DNA of 64,000 nt from Ursus arctos (lineage: Eukaryota > Chordata > Mammalia > Carnivora > Ursidae): assembly GCF_023065955.2 (NCBI RefSeq), contig NW_026622997.1, positions 34,860,025 to 34,924,024 of the forward strand. Reading direction: 5' to 3'. The position numbers and the translations under genes were made by a program. This document shows, one piece after another, positions 18,643-31,401 of this stretch; positions within the stretch are counted from its first letter, which is position 1; each line of letters begins with the position of its first letter. The notes below the pieces were generated by a model. That model was not told the DNA's origin. It made no database searches and saw nothing but the letters and a program-made list of their open reading frames with translations.

Positions 18643-20814
18643 GAATGACCGGCGGGCCCCCTAGCGGCCCAGGTGGCGGGGGGCTGCAGGGTGAGTCCGG
18701 CGCTGGGTCTCGGGTCCCCAATCTCCGGCGCTGAGGCGCCAGGCCCCTTGGGTGGGGCCCCTCAGGAGCCCACCTAGAGTTAGTGTTAGCCCCCGGGAGG
18801 CCGGCAAGCCCGACCTGCTGGATGTGCGGCGAGCAGAGGGGTAGGCCGAGCTGAGGGTGCTGAGGAGTGGGAGCGTGGGCCCAACCGTTTTGGCGCGGGG
18901 GCCTTCGAAGGTCATCAGGGGCTAGGAGGGCCCTGCTCCTTCTCCCGCCTGAATGACCGGCGGCGTCCCTAGCGGCCGGAGTGGTGGGGGGCTGCAGGGT
19001 GATTCCGCCGCTGGGGTTCGGTGGTTCCCAATCCCCGGCGTTGGGTCGCCAAGCCCCTTGGGAGGGGCCCCTCGGGGACCCACCTAGGGTTCGGGTTAGC
19101 CCCCAGGAGTCCGGCAGGTCCAATCCGCCTGCTGTGTTTCGAGCGGAGGGGCGGGTTGAGGTGAGGGCGCTGACTAGTGGGAACGTGGGCCCAAGCCCTT
19201 TGGGGCGGGGGGGCCGTCGAAGGTCGGCGGGGGCTCGGAGGGCCCTGCCCCTTCTCCCGCCTGAATGACTGGGGGGCGCCCCTAGCGGCCCGGGTGGCGG
19301 GGGGCTGCAGGGTGAGTCCAGCGCTGGGGTTTGGAGGTTCCCAATCGCCGGCGTTGGGGCGCCAAGCCCCTTGGGATGGGCCCCTCGGGGACCCACCTGG
19401 GGTTTGGGTTAGCCCCCAGGAGGCCTTCAGGCCCAATCCCCTGGCTGTGTGGCTCGCGGTGGGGCGGGCCGAGGGGAGGGAGCTGGAGAGCGGGACCGTG
19501 GGCCCACAGGTTTTGGCGCGGGGGCCTTCGAAGGAGGTCGGGGATAGGAGGGCCCTGTCCCTTCTCCCGCCTGAATGACCGGCAGTGCCCCTAGCAGCCC
19601 GGGTGCCAGGGGGCTGCAGGGTGAGTACGGCCCTGGGGCTAAGACGTCCAGGATCCCCGGCGTGGCTGCGCAAGGCCCCTTGGAGGGGTCCCTCGGGGAC
19701 CGCCCTAGGGTTAAGGTTACCCCAGGTGGCCGGCAGGTCCGATCCGCCTGCTGTCTTTCGAGCGGAGGGGCCGCTTGAGGTGAGGGCGCTGACTGGTGGG
19801 AACGTGGGCCCAAGCGCTTTGGGGCGGGGGGCCATCAAAGGTCGGCGGGGGCTCAGAGGGCCCTGCCCCTCCTCCAGCCCTGAATGAGCGGCAGCGCCCC
19901 TAGTGCCCAGGTGGTGGAGGGGCAGCAGTGTTAGTCTTGCCCTGGGGCTGGGGGTCCCCAATGCCTGGAGTTGCGGTGCCAGGCCCCTTGGGATGGGCTC
20001 TTCGGGGGCCCACCTAGGTTTAGGATTAGCCCTCAGGACGCCGGCAGGCAGGATCCACCGGCGGTGTGGCGAGCGGGGGGGTGGGGCGGAGGGGAGGGCG
20101 CTGGAGAGATGGAGCGAGGGCCCAAGTGTTTTGGCGCACGGGGCCTTCGAAGCTCGCCGGGGACTCGGAGGGCCCTACCCGTTCTCCCGCCCTGAATGAC
20201 CGGTGGCGCCCCTACGGCCCAGGTGGCGGTGGGCTGCAGGGTGAGTCCAGTGCTGGGGTTTGGAGCTTCCCAATCCCCGGCGTTAGGGCGCCAGGCCCCT
20301 TGGATGGGGCCCCTCAGGAGCCCACCTAGAGGTCGGGTTAGCCCCCAGGAGTCCGGCAAGCCCGATCTGCTGGATGTGCAGCGAGCGGAGGGGCAGGCCG
20401 AGCTGAGGGCGCTGAGGAGTGGGAACGTGGGCCCAAGCGCTTTGGGGCGGGGGCCATCGAAGGTCCGCGGGGGCTCGGAGGGCCCTGCCCCTTCTCCAGC
20501 CCTCAATGAGAGACAGCGCCCCTAGTGGCCCAGGTGGTGGACGGCAGCAGTGGTAGTCTGGCCCTGGGGCTCGGGGGTCCCCAATCCCCAGCGTTGCAGC
20601 CCCAGGCCCCTTGTCAGGGGCCTCTCGGGGACTGACCTAGGGTTAGGGTTAGCAAGAAGGATGCCGGCAGGCCCGAAATGCCCGCTTTGCAGCGAGTGGA
20701 GGGGCGAGCGGAGTGAGGGCGCTGGCGAGCTGGAGCCTTGGCCCAAACATTTTGGAGCGGGGGGCCTTCGAAGGTTGCCTGCGGCACAGAGGGCCCTGCC
20801 CGTTCTCACGCCCT
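18643..20814 (+). repeat. HOR copy 10, 7-mer, 2,172 bp
   Basis: Monomer starts are 18643, 18951, 19263, 19573, 19882, 20194 and 20504. D is one base short (gttaccccagg) and has ggcagtgcc; E has one extra G; G has a 6-G tract; C ends with ccctgtccc. The indels cancel in total length. Confidence 0.95.
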
Positions 20815-22676
20815 GAATGACCGGCGGGCCCCCTAGCGGCCCAGGTGGCGGGGGGCTGCAGGGTGAGTCCGGCGCTGGGTCTCGGGTCCCCAATCTCCGG
20901 CGTTGAGGCGCCAGGCCCCTTGGGTGGGGCCCCTCAGGAGCCCACCTAGAGTTAGTGTTAGCCCCCGGGAGGCCGGCAAGCCCGACCTGCTGGATGTGCG
21001 GCGAGCAGAGGGGTAGGCCGAGCTGAGGGTGCTGAGGAGTGGGAGCGTGGGCCCAACCGTTTTGGCGCGGGGGCCTTCGAAGGTCATCAGGGGCTAGGAG
21101 GGCCCTGCTCCTTCTCCCGCCTGAATGACCGGCGGCGTCCCTAGCGGCCGGAGTGGTGGGGGGCTGCAGGGTGATTCCACCGCTGGGGTTCGGTGGTTCC
21201 CAATCCCCGGCGTTGGGTCGCCAAGCCCCTTGGGAGGGGCCCCTCGGGGACCCACCTAGGGTTCGGGTTAGCCCCCAGGAGTCCGGCAGGTCCAATCCGC
21301 CTGCTGTGTTTCGAGCGGAGGGGCGGGTTGAGGTGAGGGCGCTGACTAGTGGGAACGTGGGCCCAAGCCCTTTGGGGCGGGGGGGCCGTCGAAGGTCGGC
21401 GGGGGCTCGGAGGGCCCTGCCCCTTCTCCCGCCTGAATGACTGGGGGGCGCCCCTAGCGGCCCGGGTGGCGGGGGGCTGCAGGGTGAGTCCAGCGCTGGG
21501 GTTTGGAGGTTCCCAATCGCCGGCGTTGGGGCGCCAAGCCCCTTGGGATGGGCCCCTCGGGGACCCACCTGGGGTTTGGGTTAGCCCCCAGGAGGCCTTC
21601 AGGCCCAATCCCCTGGCTGTGTGGCTCGCGGTGGGGCGGGCCGAGGGGAGGGAGCTGGAGAGCGGGACCGTGGGCCCACAGGTTTTGGCGCGGGGGCCTT
21701 CGAAGGAGGTCGGGGATAGGAGGGCCCTGCCCCTTCTCCCGCCTGAATGACCGGCGGTGCCCCTAGCAGCCCGGGTGCCAGGGGGCTGCAAGGTGAGTAC
21801 GGCCGTGGGGCTAAGACGTCCAGGATCCCCGGCGTGGCTGCGCAAGGCCCCTTGGAGGGGTCCCTCGGGGACCGCCCTAGGGATAAGGTTACCCCCAGGT
21901 GGCCGGCAGGTCCGATCCGCCTGCTGTCTTTCGAGCGGAGGGGCCGCTTGAGGTGAGGGCGCTGACTGGTGGGAACGTGGGCCCAAGCGCTTTGGGGCGG
22001 GGGGCCATCAAAGCTCGCCGGGGACTCGGAGGGCCCTACCCGTTCTCCCGCCCTGAATGACCGGTGGCGCCCCTACGGCCCAGGTGGCGGTGGGCTGCAG
22101 GGTGAGTCCAGTGCTGGGGTTTGGAGCTTCCCAATCCCCGGCGTTAGGGCGCCAGGCCCCTTGGATGGGGCCCCTCAGGAGCCCACCTAGAGGTCGGGTT
22201 AGCCCCCAGGAGTCCGGCAAGCCCGATCTGCTGGATGTGCAGCGAGCGGAGGGGCAGGCCGAGCTGAGGGCGCTGAGGAGTGGGAACGTGGGCCCAAGCG
22301 CTTTGGGGCGGGGGCCATCGAAGGTCCGCGGGGGCTCGGAGGGCCCTGCCCCTTCTCCAGCCCTCAATGAGAGACAGCGCCCCTAGTGGCCCAGGTGGTG
22401 GACGGCAGCAGTGGTAGTCTGGCCCTGGGGCTCGGGGGTCCCCAATCCCCAGCGTTGCAGCCCCAGGCCCCTTGTCAGGGGCCTCTCGGGGACTGACCTA
22501 GGGTTAGGGTTAGCAAGAAGGATGCCGGCAGGCCCGAAATGCCCGCTTTGCAGCGAGTGGAGGGGCGAGCGGAGTGAGGGCGCTGGCGAGCTGGAGCCTT
22601 GGCCCAAACATTTTGGAGCGGGGGGGCCTTCGAAGGTTGCCTGTGGCACAGAGGGCCCTGCCCGTTCTCACGCCCT
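20815..22676 (+). repeat. HOR copy 11, 6-mer with D/E hybrid, 1,862 bp
   Basis: Monomer starts are 20815, 21123, 21435, 21745 (D/E), 22055 and 22365. The hybrid has gcaaggtgag, ggccgtgggg and agggataagg; the first two are shared with copy 14. G has cctgtggcac. Confidence 0.95.
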
Positions 22677-24854
22677 GAATGACCGGCGGGCCCCCTAGCG
22701 GCCCAGGTGGCGGGGGGCTGCAGGGTGAGTCTGGCGCTGGGTCTCGGGTCCCCAACCTCCGGCGTTGAGGCGCCAGGCCCCTTGGGTGGGGCCCCTCAGG
22801 AGCCCACCTAGAGTTAGTGTTAGCCCCCGGGAGGCCGGCAAGCCCGACCTGCTGGATGTGCGGCGAGCAGAGGGGTAGGCCGAGCTGAGGGTGCTGAGGA
22901 GTGGGAGCGTGGGCCCAACCGTTTTGGCGCGGGGGCCTTCGAAGGTCATCAGGGGCTAGGAGGGCCCTGCTCCTTCTCCCGCCTGAATGACCGGCGGCGT
23001 CCCTAGCGGCCGGAGTGGTGGGGGGCTGCAGGGTGATTCCGCCGCTGGGGTTCGGTGGTTCCCAATCCCCGGCGTTGGGTCGCCAAGCCCCTTGGGAGGG
23101 GCCCCTCGGGGACCCACCTAGGGTTCGGGTTAGCCCCCAGGAGTCCGGCAGGTCCAATCCGCCTGCTGTGTTTCGAGCGGAGGGGCGGGTTGAGGTGAGG
23201 GCGCTGACTAGTGGGAACGTGGGCCCAAGCCCTTTGGGGCGGGGGGGCCGTCGAAGGTCGGCGGGGGCTCGGAGGGCCCTGCCCCTTCTCCCGCCTGAAT
23301 GACTGGGGGGCGCCCCTAGCGGCCCGGGTGGCGGGGGGCTGCAGGGTGAGTCCAGCGCTGGGGTTTGGAGGTTCCCAATCGCCGGCGTTGGGGCGCCAAG
23401 CCCCTTGGGATGGGCCCCTCGGGGACCCACCTGGGGTTTGGGTTAGCCCCCAGGAGGCCTTCAGGCCCAATCCCCTGGCTGTGTGGCTCGCGGTGGGGCG
23501 GGCCGAGGGGAGGGAGCTGGAGAGCGGGACCGTGGGCCCACAGGTTTTGGCGCGGGGGCCTTCGAAGGAGGTCGGGGATAGGAGGGCCCTGCCCCTTCTC
23601 CCGCCTGAATGACCGGCGGTGCCCATGGCAGCCCGGGTGCCAGGGGGCTGCAGGGTGAGTACGGCCCTGGGGCTAAGACGTCCAGGATCCCCGGCGTGGC
23701 TGCGCAAGGCCCCTTGGAGGGGTCCCTCGGGGACCGCCCTAGGGTTAAGGTTACCCCCAGGTGGCCGGCAGGTCCGATCCGCCTGCTGTCTTTCGAGCGG
23801 AGGGGCCGCTTGAGGTGAGGGCGCTGACTGGTGGGAACGTGGGCCCAAGCGCTTTGGGGCGGGGGGCCATCAAAGGTCGGCGGGGGCTCAGAGGGCCCTG
23901 CCCCTCCTCCAGCCCTGAATGAGCGGCAGCGCCCCTAGTGCCCAGGTGGTGGAGGGGCAGCAGTGTTAGTCTTGCCCTGGGGCTGGGGGTCCCCAATGCC
24001 TGGAGTTGCGGTGCCAGGCCCCTTGGGATGGGCTCTTCGGGGGCCCACCTAGGTTTAGGATTAGCCCTCAGGACGCCGGCAGGCAGGATCCACCGGCGGT
24101 GTGGCGAGCGGGGGGTGGGGCGGAGGGGAGGGCGCTGGAGAGATGGAGCGAGGGCCCAAGTGTTTTGGCGCACGGGGCCTTCGAAGCTCGCCGGGGACTC
24201 GGAGGGCCCTACCCGTTCTCCCGCCCTGAATGACCGGTGGCGCCCCTACGGCCCAGGTGGCGGTGGGCTGCAGGGTGAGTCCAGTGCTGGGGTTTGGAGC
24301 TTCCCAATCCCCGGCGTTAGGGCGCCAGGCCCCTTGGATGGGGCCCCTCAGGAGCCCACCTAGAGGTCGGGTTAGCCCCCAGGAGTCCGGCAAGCCCGAT
24401 CTGCTGGATGTGCAGCGAGCGGAGGGGCAGGCCGAGCTGAGGGCGCTGAGGAGTGGGAACGTGGGCCCAAGCCCTTTGGGGCGGGGGCCATCGAAGGTCC
24501 GCGGGGGCTCGGAGGGCCCTGCCCCTTCTCCAGCCCTCAATGAGAGACAGCGCCCCTAGTGGCCCAGGTGGTGGACGGCAGCAGTGGTAGTCTGGCCCTG
24601 GGGCTCGGGGGTCCCCAATCCCCAGCGTTGCAGCCCCAGGCCCCTTGTCAGGGGCCTCTCGGGGACTGACCTAGGGTTAGGGTTAGCAAGAAGGATGCCG
24701 GCAGGCCCGAAATGCCCGCTTTGCAGCGAGTGGAGGGGCGAGCGGAGTGAGGGCGCTGGCGAGCTGGAGCCTTGGCCCAAACATTTTGGAGCGGGGGGGG
24801 GGGACCTTAGAAGGTTGCCTGCGGCACAGAGGGCCCTGCCCGTTCTCACGCCCT
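22677..24854 (+). repeat. HOR copy 12, 7-mer, 2,178 bp
   Basis: Monomer starts are 22677, 22985, 23297, 23607, 23917, 24228 and 24538. A has gagtctggc and ccaacctcc. D has gcccatggcag, a two-base change seen nowhere else here. G has 11 G followed by accttagaagg, a disrupted ccttcgaagg. Confidence 0.95.
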
Positions 24855-27026
24855 GAATGACCGGCGGGCCCCCTAGCGGCCCAGGTGGCGGGGGGCTGCA
24901 GGGTGAGTCCGGCGCTGGGTCTCGGGTCCCCAATCTCCGGCGTTGAGGCGCCAGGCCCCTTGGGTGGGGCCCCTCAGGAGCCCACCTAGAGTTAGTGTTA
25001 GCCCCCGGGAGGCCGGCAAGCCTGACCTGCTGGATGTGCGGCGAGCAGAGGGGTAGGCCGAGCTGAGGGTGCTGAGGAGTGGGAGCGTGGGCCCAACCGT
25101 TCTGGCGCGGGGGCCTTCGAAGGTCATCAGGGGCTAGGAGGGCCCTGCTCCTTCTCCCGCCTGAATGACCGGCGGCGTCCCTAGCGGCCGGAGTGGTGGG
25201 GGGCTGCAGGGTGATTCCACCGCTGGGGTTCGGTGGTTCCCAATCCCCGGCGTTGGGTCGCCAAGCCCCTTGGGAGGGGCCCATCGGGGACCCACCTAGG
25301 GTTCGGGTTAGCCCCCAGGAGTCCGGCAGGTCCAATCCGCCTGCTGTGTTTCGAGCGGAGGGGCGGGTTGAGGTGAGGGCGCTGACTAGTGGGAACGTGG
25401 GCCCAAGCCCTTTGGGGCGGGGGGGCCGTCGAAGGTCGGCGGGGGCTCGGAGGGCCCTGCCCCTTCTCCCGCCTGAATGACTGGGGGGCGCCCCTAGCGG
25501 CCCGGGTGGCGGGGGGCTGCAGGGTGAGTCCAGCGCTGGGGTTTGGAGGTTCCCAATCGCCGGCGTTGGGGCGCCAAGCCCCTTGGGATGGGCCCCTCGG
25601 GGACCCACCTGGGGTTTGGGTTAGCCCCCAGGAGGCCTTCAGGCCCAATCCCCTGGCTGTGTGGCTCGCGGTGGGGCGGGCCGAGGGGAGGGAGCTGGAG
25701 AGCGGGACCGTGGGCCCACAGGTTTTGGCGCGGGGGCCTTCGAAGGAGGTCGGGGATAGGAGGGCCCTGCCCCTTCTCCCGCCTGAATGACCGGCGGTGC
25801 CCCTAGCAGCCCGGGTGCCAGGGGGCTGCAGGGTGAGTACGGCCCTGGGGCTAAGACGTCCAGGATCCCCGGCGTGGCTGCGCAAGGCCCCTTGGAGGGG
25901 TCCCTCGGGGACCGCCCTAGGGTTAAGGTTACCCCCAGGTGGCCGGCAGGTCCGATCCGCCTGCTGTCTTTCGAGCGGAGGGGCCGCTTGAGGTGAGGGC
26001 GCTGACTGGTGGGAACGTGGGCCCAAGCGCTTTGGGGCGGGGGGCCATCAAAGGTCGGCGGGGGCTCAGAGGGCCCTGCCCCTCCTCCAGCCCTGAATGA
26101 GCGGCAGCGCCCCTAGTGCCCAGGTGGTGGAGGGGCAGCAGTGTTAGTCTTGCCCTGGGGCTGGGGGTCCCCAATGCCTGGAGTTGCGGTGCCAGGCCCC
26201 TTGGGATGGGCTCTTCGGGGGCCCACCTAGGTTTAGGATTAGCCCTCAGGACGCCGGCAGGCAGGATCCACCGGCGGTGTGGCGAGCGGGGGGTGGGGCG
26301 GAGGGGAGGGCGCTGGAGAGATGGAGCGAGGGCCCAAGTGTTTTGGCGCACGGGGCCTTCGAAGCTCGCCGGGGACTCGGAGGGCCCTACCCGTTCTCCC
26401 GCCCTGAATGACCGGTGGCGCCCCTACGGCCCAGGTGGCGGTGGGCTGCAGGGTGAGTCCAGTGCTGGGGTTTGGAGCTTCCCAATCCCCGGCGTTAGGG
26501 CGCCAGGCCCCTTGGATGGGGCCCCTCAGGAGCCCACCTAGAGGTCGGGTTAGCCCCCAGGAGTCCGGCAAGCCCGATCTGCTGGATGTGCAGCGAGCGG
26601 AGGGGCAGGCCGAGCTGAGGGCGCTGAGGAGTGGGAACGTGGGCCCAAGCGCTTTGGGGCGGGGGCCATCGAAGGTCCGCGGGGGCTCGGAGGGCCCTGC
26701 CCCTTCTCCAGCCCTCAATGAGAGACAGCGCCCCTAGTGGCCCAGGTGGTGGACGGCAGCAGTGGTAGTCTGGCCCTGGGGCTCGGGGGTCCCCAATCCC
26801 CAGCGTTGCAGCCCCAGGCCCCTTGTCAGGGGCCTCTCGGGGACTGACCTAGGGTGAGGGTTAGCAAGAAGGATGCCAGCAGGCCCGAAATGCCCGCTTT
26901 GCAGCGAGTGGAGGGGCGAGCGGAGTGAGGGCGCTGGCGAGCTGGAGCCTTGTCCCAAACATTTTGGAGCGGGGGGCCTTCGAAGGTTGCCTGCGGCACA
27001 GAGGGCCCTGCCCGTTCTCACGCCCT
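24855..27026 (+). repeat. HOR copy 13, 7-mer, 2,172 bp
   Basis: Monomer starts are 24855, 25163, 25475, 25785, 26095, 26406 and 26716. A has aagcctgacc and cgttctggcg; B has gcccatcggg. G is the only one with a broken telomere run (agggtgaggg), and also has atgccagcag and cttgtcccaa. Confidence 0.95.
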
Positions 27027-28916
27027 GAATGACCGGCGGGCCCCCTAGCGGCCCAGGTGGCGGGGGGCTGCAGGGTGAGTCCGGCGCTGGGTCTCGGGTC
27101 CCCAATCTCCGGCGCTGGGTCTCGGGTCCCCAATCTCCGGCGCTGAGGCGCCAGGCCCCTTGGGTGGGGCCCCTCAGGAGCCCACCTAGAGTTAGTGTTA
27201 GCCCCCGGGAGGCCGGCAAGCCCGACCTGCTGGATGTGCGGCGAGCAGAGGGGTAGGCCGAGCTGAGGGTGCTGAGGAGTGGGAGCGTGGGCCCAACCGT
27301 TTTGGCGCGGGGGCCTTCGAAGGTCATCAGGGGCTAGGAGGGCCCTGCTCCTTCTCCCGCCTGAATGACCGGCGGCGTCCCTAGCGGCCGGAGTGGTGGG
27401 GGGCTGCAGGGTGATTCCACCGCTGGGGTTCGGTGGTTCCCAATCCCCGGCGTTGGGTCGCCAAGCCCCTTGGGAGGGGCCCCTCGGGGACCCACCTAGG
27501 GTTCGGGTTAGCCCCCAGGAGTCCGGCAGGTCCAATCCGCCTGCTGTGTTTCGAGCGGAGGGGCGGGTTGAGGTGAGGGCGCTGACTAGTGGGAACGTGG
27601 GCCCAAGCCCTTTGGGGCGGGGGGGCCGTCGAAGGTCGGCGGGGGCTCGGAGGGCCCTGCCCCTTCTCCCGCCTGAATGACTGGGGGGCGCCCCTAGCGG
27701 CCCGGGTGGCGGGGGGCTGCAGGGTGAGTCCAGCGCTGGGGTTTGGAGGTTCCCAATCGCCGGCGTTGGGGCGCCAAGCCCCTTGGGATGGGCCCCTCGG
27801 GTACCCACCTGGGGTTTGGGTTAGCCCCCAGGAGGCCTTCAGGCCCAATCCCCTGGCTGTGTGGCTCGCGGTGGGGCGGGCCGAGGGGAGGGAGCTGGAG
27901 AGCGGGACCGTGGGCCCACAGGTTTTGGCGCGGGGGCCTTCGAAGGAGGTCGGGGATAGGAGGGCCCTGCCCCTTCTCCCGCCTGAATGACCGGCGGTGC
28001 CCCTAGCAGCCCGGGTGCCAGGGGGCTGCAAGGTGAGTACGGCCGTGGGGCTAAGACGTCCAGGATCCCCGGCGTGGCTGCGCAAGGCCCCTTGGAGGGG
28101 TCCCTCGGGGACCGCCCTAGGGTTAAGGTTACCCCCAGGTGGCCGGCAGGTCCGATCCGCCTGCTGTCTTTCGAGCGGAGGGGCCGCTTGAGGTGAGGGC
28201 GCTGACTGGTGGGAACGTGGGCCCAAGCGCTTTGGGGCGGGGGGCCATCAAAGCTCGCCGGGGACTCGGAGGGCCCTACCCGTTCTCCCGCCCTGAATGA
28301 CCGGTGGCGCCCCTACGGCCCAGGTGGCGGTGGGCTGCAGGGTGAGTCCAGTGCTGGGGTTTGGAGCTTCCCAATCCCCGGCATTAGGGCGCCAGGCCCC
28401 TTGGATGGGGCCCCTCAGGAGCCCACCTAGAGGTCGGGTTAGCCCCCAGGAGTCCGGCAAGCCCGATCTGCTGGATGTGCAGCGAGCGGAGGGGCAGGCC
28501 GAGCTGAGGGCGCTGAGGAGTGGGAACGTGGGCCCAAGCGCTTTGGGGCGGGGGCCATCGAAGGTCCGCGGGGGCTCGGAGGGCCCTGCCCCTTCTCCAG
28601 CCCTGAATGATAGACAGCGCCCCTAGTGGCCCAGGTGGTGGACGGCAGCAGTGGTAGTCTGGCCCTGGGGCTCGGGGGTCCCCAATCCCCAGCGTTGCAG
28701 CCCCAGGCCCCTTGTCAGGGGCCTCTCGGGGACTGACCTAGGGTTAGGGTTAGCAAGAAGGATGCCGGCAGGCCCGAAATGCCCGCTTTGCAGCGAGTGG
28801 AGGGGCGAGCGGAGTGAGGGCGCTGGCGAGCTGGAGCCTTGGCCCAAACATTTTGGAGCGGGGGGGCCTTCGAAGGTTGCCTGTGGCACAGAGGGCCCTG
28901 CCCGTTCTCACGCCCT
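27027..28916 (+). repeat. HOR copy 14, 6-mer with D/E hybrid and expanded A, 1,890 bp
   Basis: Monomer starts are 27027 (A, 336 bp), 27363, 27675, 27985 (D/E), 28295 and 28605. A carries a 28-bp local duplication. C has cgggtacccacc. G begins gaatgatag, as in copies 16, 17 and 33. Confidence 0.95.
27083..27138 (+). repeat. 28-bp perfect local tandem duplication inside monomer A
   Basis: Two copies (27083-27110 and 27111-27138) of a 28-bp segment running from ggcgctgggtctcggg to caatctcc. No other A monomer here has it. It is the only tandem duplication within a monomer that I found. It shifts local frames and lengthens the HOR from 1,862 to 1,890 bp. Confidence 0.93.
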
Positions 28917-31091
28917 GAATGACCGGCGGGCCCCCTAGCGGCCCAGGTGGCGGGGGGCTGCAGGATGAGTCTGGCGATGGGTCTCGGGTCCCCAACCTCC
29001 GGCGTTGAGGCGCCAGGCCCCTTGGGTGGGGCCCCTCAGGAGCCCACCTAGAGTTAGTGTTAGCCCCCGGGAGGCCGGCAAGCCCGACCTGCTGGATGTG
29101 CAGCGAGCAGAGGGGTAGGCCGAGCTGAGGGTGCTGAGGAGTGGGAGCGTGGGCCCAACCGTTTTGGCGCGGGGGCCTTCGAAGGTCATCAGGGGCTAGG
29201 AGGGCCCTGCTCCTTCTCCCGCCTGAATGACCGGCGGCGTCCCTAGCGGCCGGAGTGGTGGGGGGCTGCAGGGTGATTCCGCCGCTGGGGTTCGGTGGTT
29301 CCCAATCCCCGGCGTTGGGTCGCCAAGCCCCTTGGGAGGGGCCCCTCGGGGACCCACCTAGGGTTCGGGTTAGCCCCCAGGAGTCCGGCAGGTCCAATCC
29401 GCCTGCTGTGTTTCGAGCGGAGGGGCGGGTTGAGGTGAGGGCGCTGACTAGTGGGAACGTGGGCCCAAGCCCTTTCGGGCGGGGGGGCCGTCGAAGGTCG
29501 GCGGGGGCTCGGAGGGCCCTGCCCCTTCTCCCGCCTGAATGACTGGGGGGCGCCCCTAGCGGCCCGGGTGGCGGGGGGCTGCAGGGTGAGTCCAGCGCTG
29601 GGGTTTGGAGGTTCCCAATCGCCGGCGTTGGGGCGCCAAGCCCCTTGGGATGGGCCCCTCGGGGACCCACCTGGGGTTTGGGTTAGCCCCCAGGAGGCCT
29701 TCAGGCCCAATCCCCTGGCTGTGTGGCTCGCGGTGGGGCGGGCCGAGGGGAGGGAGCTGGAGAGCGGGACCGTGGGCCCACAGGTTTTGGCGCGGGGGCC
29801 TTCGAAGGAGGTCGGGGATAGGAGGGCCCTGCCCCTTCTCCCGCCTGAATGACCGGCGGTGCCCCTAGCAGCCCGGGTGCCAGGGGGCTGCAGGGTGAGT
29901 ACGGCCCTGGGGCTAAGACGTCCAGGATCCCCGGCGTGGCTGCGCAAGGCCCCTTGGAGGGGTCCCTCGGGGACCGCCCTAGGGTTAAGGTTACCCCCAG
30001 GTGGCCGGCAGGTCCGATCCACCTGCTGTCTTTCGAGCGGAGGGGCCGCTTGAGGTGAGGGCGCTGACTGGTGGGAACGTGGGCCCAAGCGCTTTGGGGC
30101 GGGGGGCCATCAAAGGTCGGCGGGGGCTCAGAGGGCCCTGCCCCTCCTCCAGCCCTGAATGAGCGGCAGCGCCCCTAGTGCCCAGGTGGTGGAGGGGCAG
30201 CAGTGTTAGTCTTGCCCTGGGGCTGGGGGTCCCCAATGCCTGGAGTTGCGGTGCCAGGCCCCTTGGGATGGGCTCTTCGGGGGCCCACCTAGGTTTAGGA
30301 TTAGCCCTCAGGACGCCGGCAGGCAGGATCCACCGGCGGTGTGGCGAGCGGGGGGTGGGGCGGAGGGGAGGGCGCTGGAGAGATGGAGCGAGGGCCCAAG
30401 TGTTTTGGCGCACGGGGCCTTCGAAGCTCGCCGGGAACTCGGAGGGCCCTACCCGTTCTCCCGCCCTGAATGACCGGTGGCGCCCCTACGGCCCAGGTGG
30501 CGGTGGGCTGCAGGGTGAGTCCAGTGCTGGGGTTTGGAGCTTCCCAATCCCCGGCGTTAGGGCGCCAGGCCCCTTGGATGGGGCCCCTCAGGAGCCCACC
30601 TAGAGGTCGGGTTAGCCCCCAGGAGTCCGGCAAGCCCGATCTGCTGGATGTGCAGCGAGCGGAGGGGCAGGCCGAGCTGAGGGCGCTGAGGAGTGGGAAC
30701 GTGGGCCCAAGCGCTTTGGGGCGGGGGCCATCGAAGGTCCGCGGGGGCTCGGAGGGCCCTGCCCCTTCTCCAGCCCTCAATGAGAGACAGCGCCCCTAGT
30801 GGCCCAGGTGGTGGACGGCAGCAGTGGTAGTCTGGCCCTGGGGCTCGGGGGTCCCCAATCCCCAGCGTTGCAGCCCCAGGCCCCTTGTCAGGGGCCTCTC
30901 GGGGACTGACCTAGGGTTAGGGTTAGCAAGAAGGATGCCGGCAGGCCCGAAATGCCCGCTTTGCAGCGAGAGGAGGGGCGATCGGAGTGAGGGCGCTGGC
31001 GAGCTGGAGCCTTGGCCCAAACATTTTGGAGCGGGGGGGGGCCTTCGAAGGTTGCCTGCGGCACAGAGGGCCCTGCCCATTCTCACGCCCT
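28917..31091 (+). repeat. HOR copy 15, 7-mer, 2,175 bp
   Basis: Monomer starts are 28917, 29225, 29537, 29847, 30157, 30468 and 30778. Many C-to-T or G-to-A changes: caggatgag and ggcgatggg in A, gatccacctg in D, cgggaactcgg in E, ctgcccattc in G. G has the gagaggagg...gcgatcgg variant that usually precedes a 3-mer. Confidence 0.95.
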
Positions 31092-31401
31092 GAATGACCG
31101 GCGGGCCCCCTAGCGGCCCAGGTGGCGGGGGGCTGCAGGGTGAGTCCAGCGCTGGGTCTCGGGTCCCCAATCTCCGTTGTTGAGGCGCCAGGGCCCTTGG
31201 GTGGGGCCCCTCAGGAGCCCACCTAGAGTTAGTGTTAGCCCCCGGGAGGCCGGCAAGCCCGACCTGCTGGATGTGCGCCGAACGGGGGGTGGGGTGGAGG
31301 GGAGGGCGCTGGAGAGATGGAGCGAGGGCCCAAGTGTTTTGGCGCACGGGGCCTTCGAAGCTCGCCGGGGACTCGGAGGGCCCTACCCGTTCTCCCGCCC
31401 T
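31092..31401 (+). repeat. A/E hybrid monomer (representative), 310 bp
   Basis: The left part is A through gacctgctggatgtgcg; the right part is E from about cggggggtgggg onward. The switch is at about 31275-31285. All six hybrids share the same switch plus ctccgttgttgagg on the A side and gccgaacgggg at the join, so they descend from one founder. The other copies start at 40406, 45686, 48791, 54070 and 61522. The exchange removed B, C, D and most of A and E. Confidence 0.92.

Larger units (their letters stand above)
20815..24854 (+). repeat. HOR pair (copies 11-12) duplicated at 27027-31091
   Basis: Copies 11 and 14 share gcaaggtgag with ggccgtgggg and cctgtggcac; copies 12 and 15 share gagtctggc and ccaacctcc. 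The offset is 6,212 bp (20 monomers), growing to 6,240 bp after the 28-bp duplication at 27083. Confidence 0.72.
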
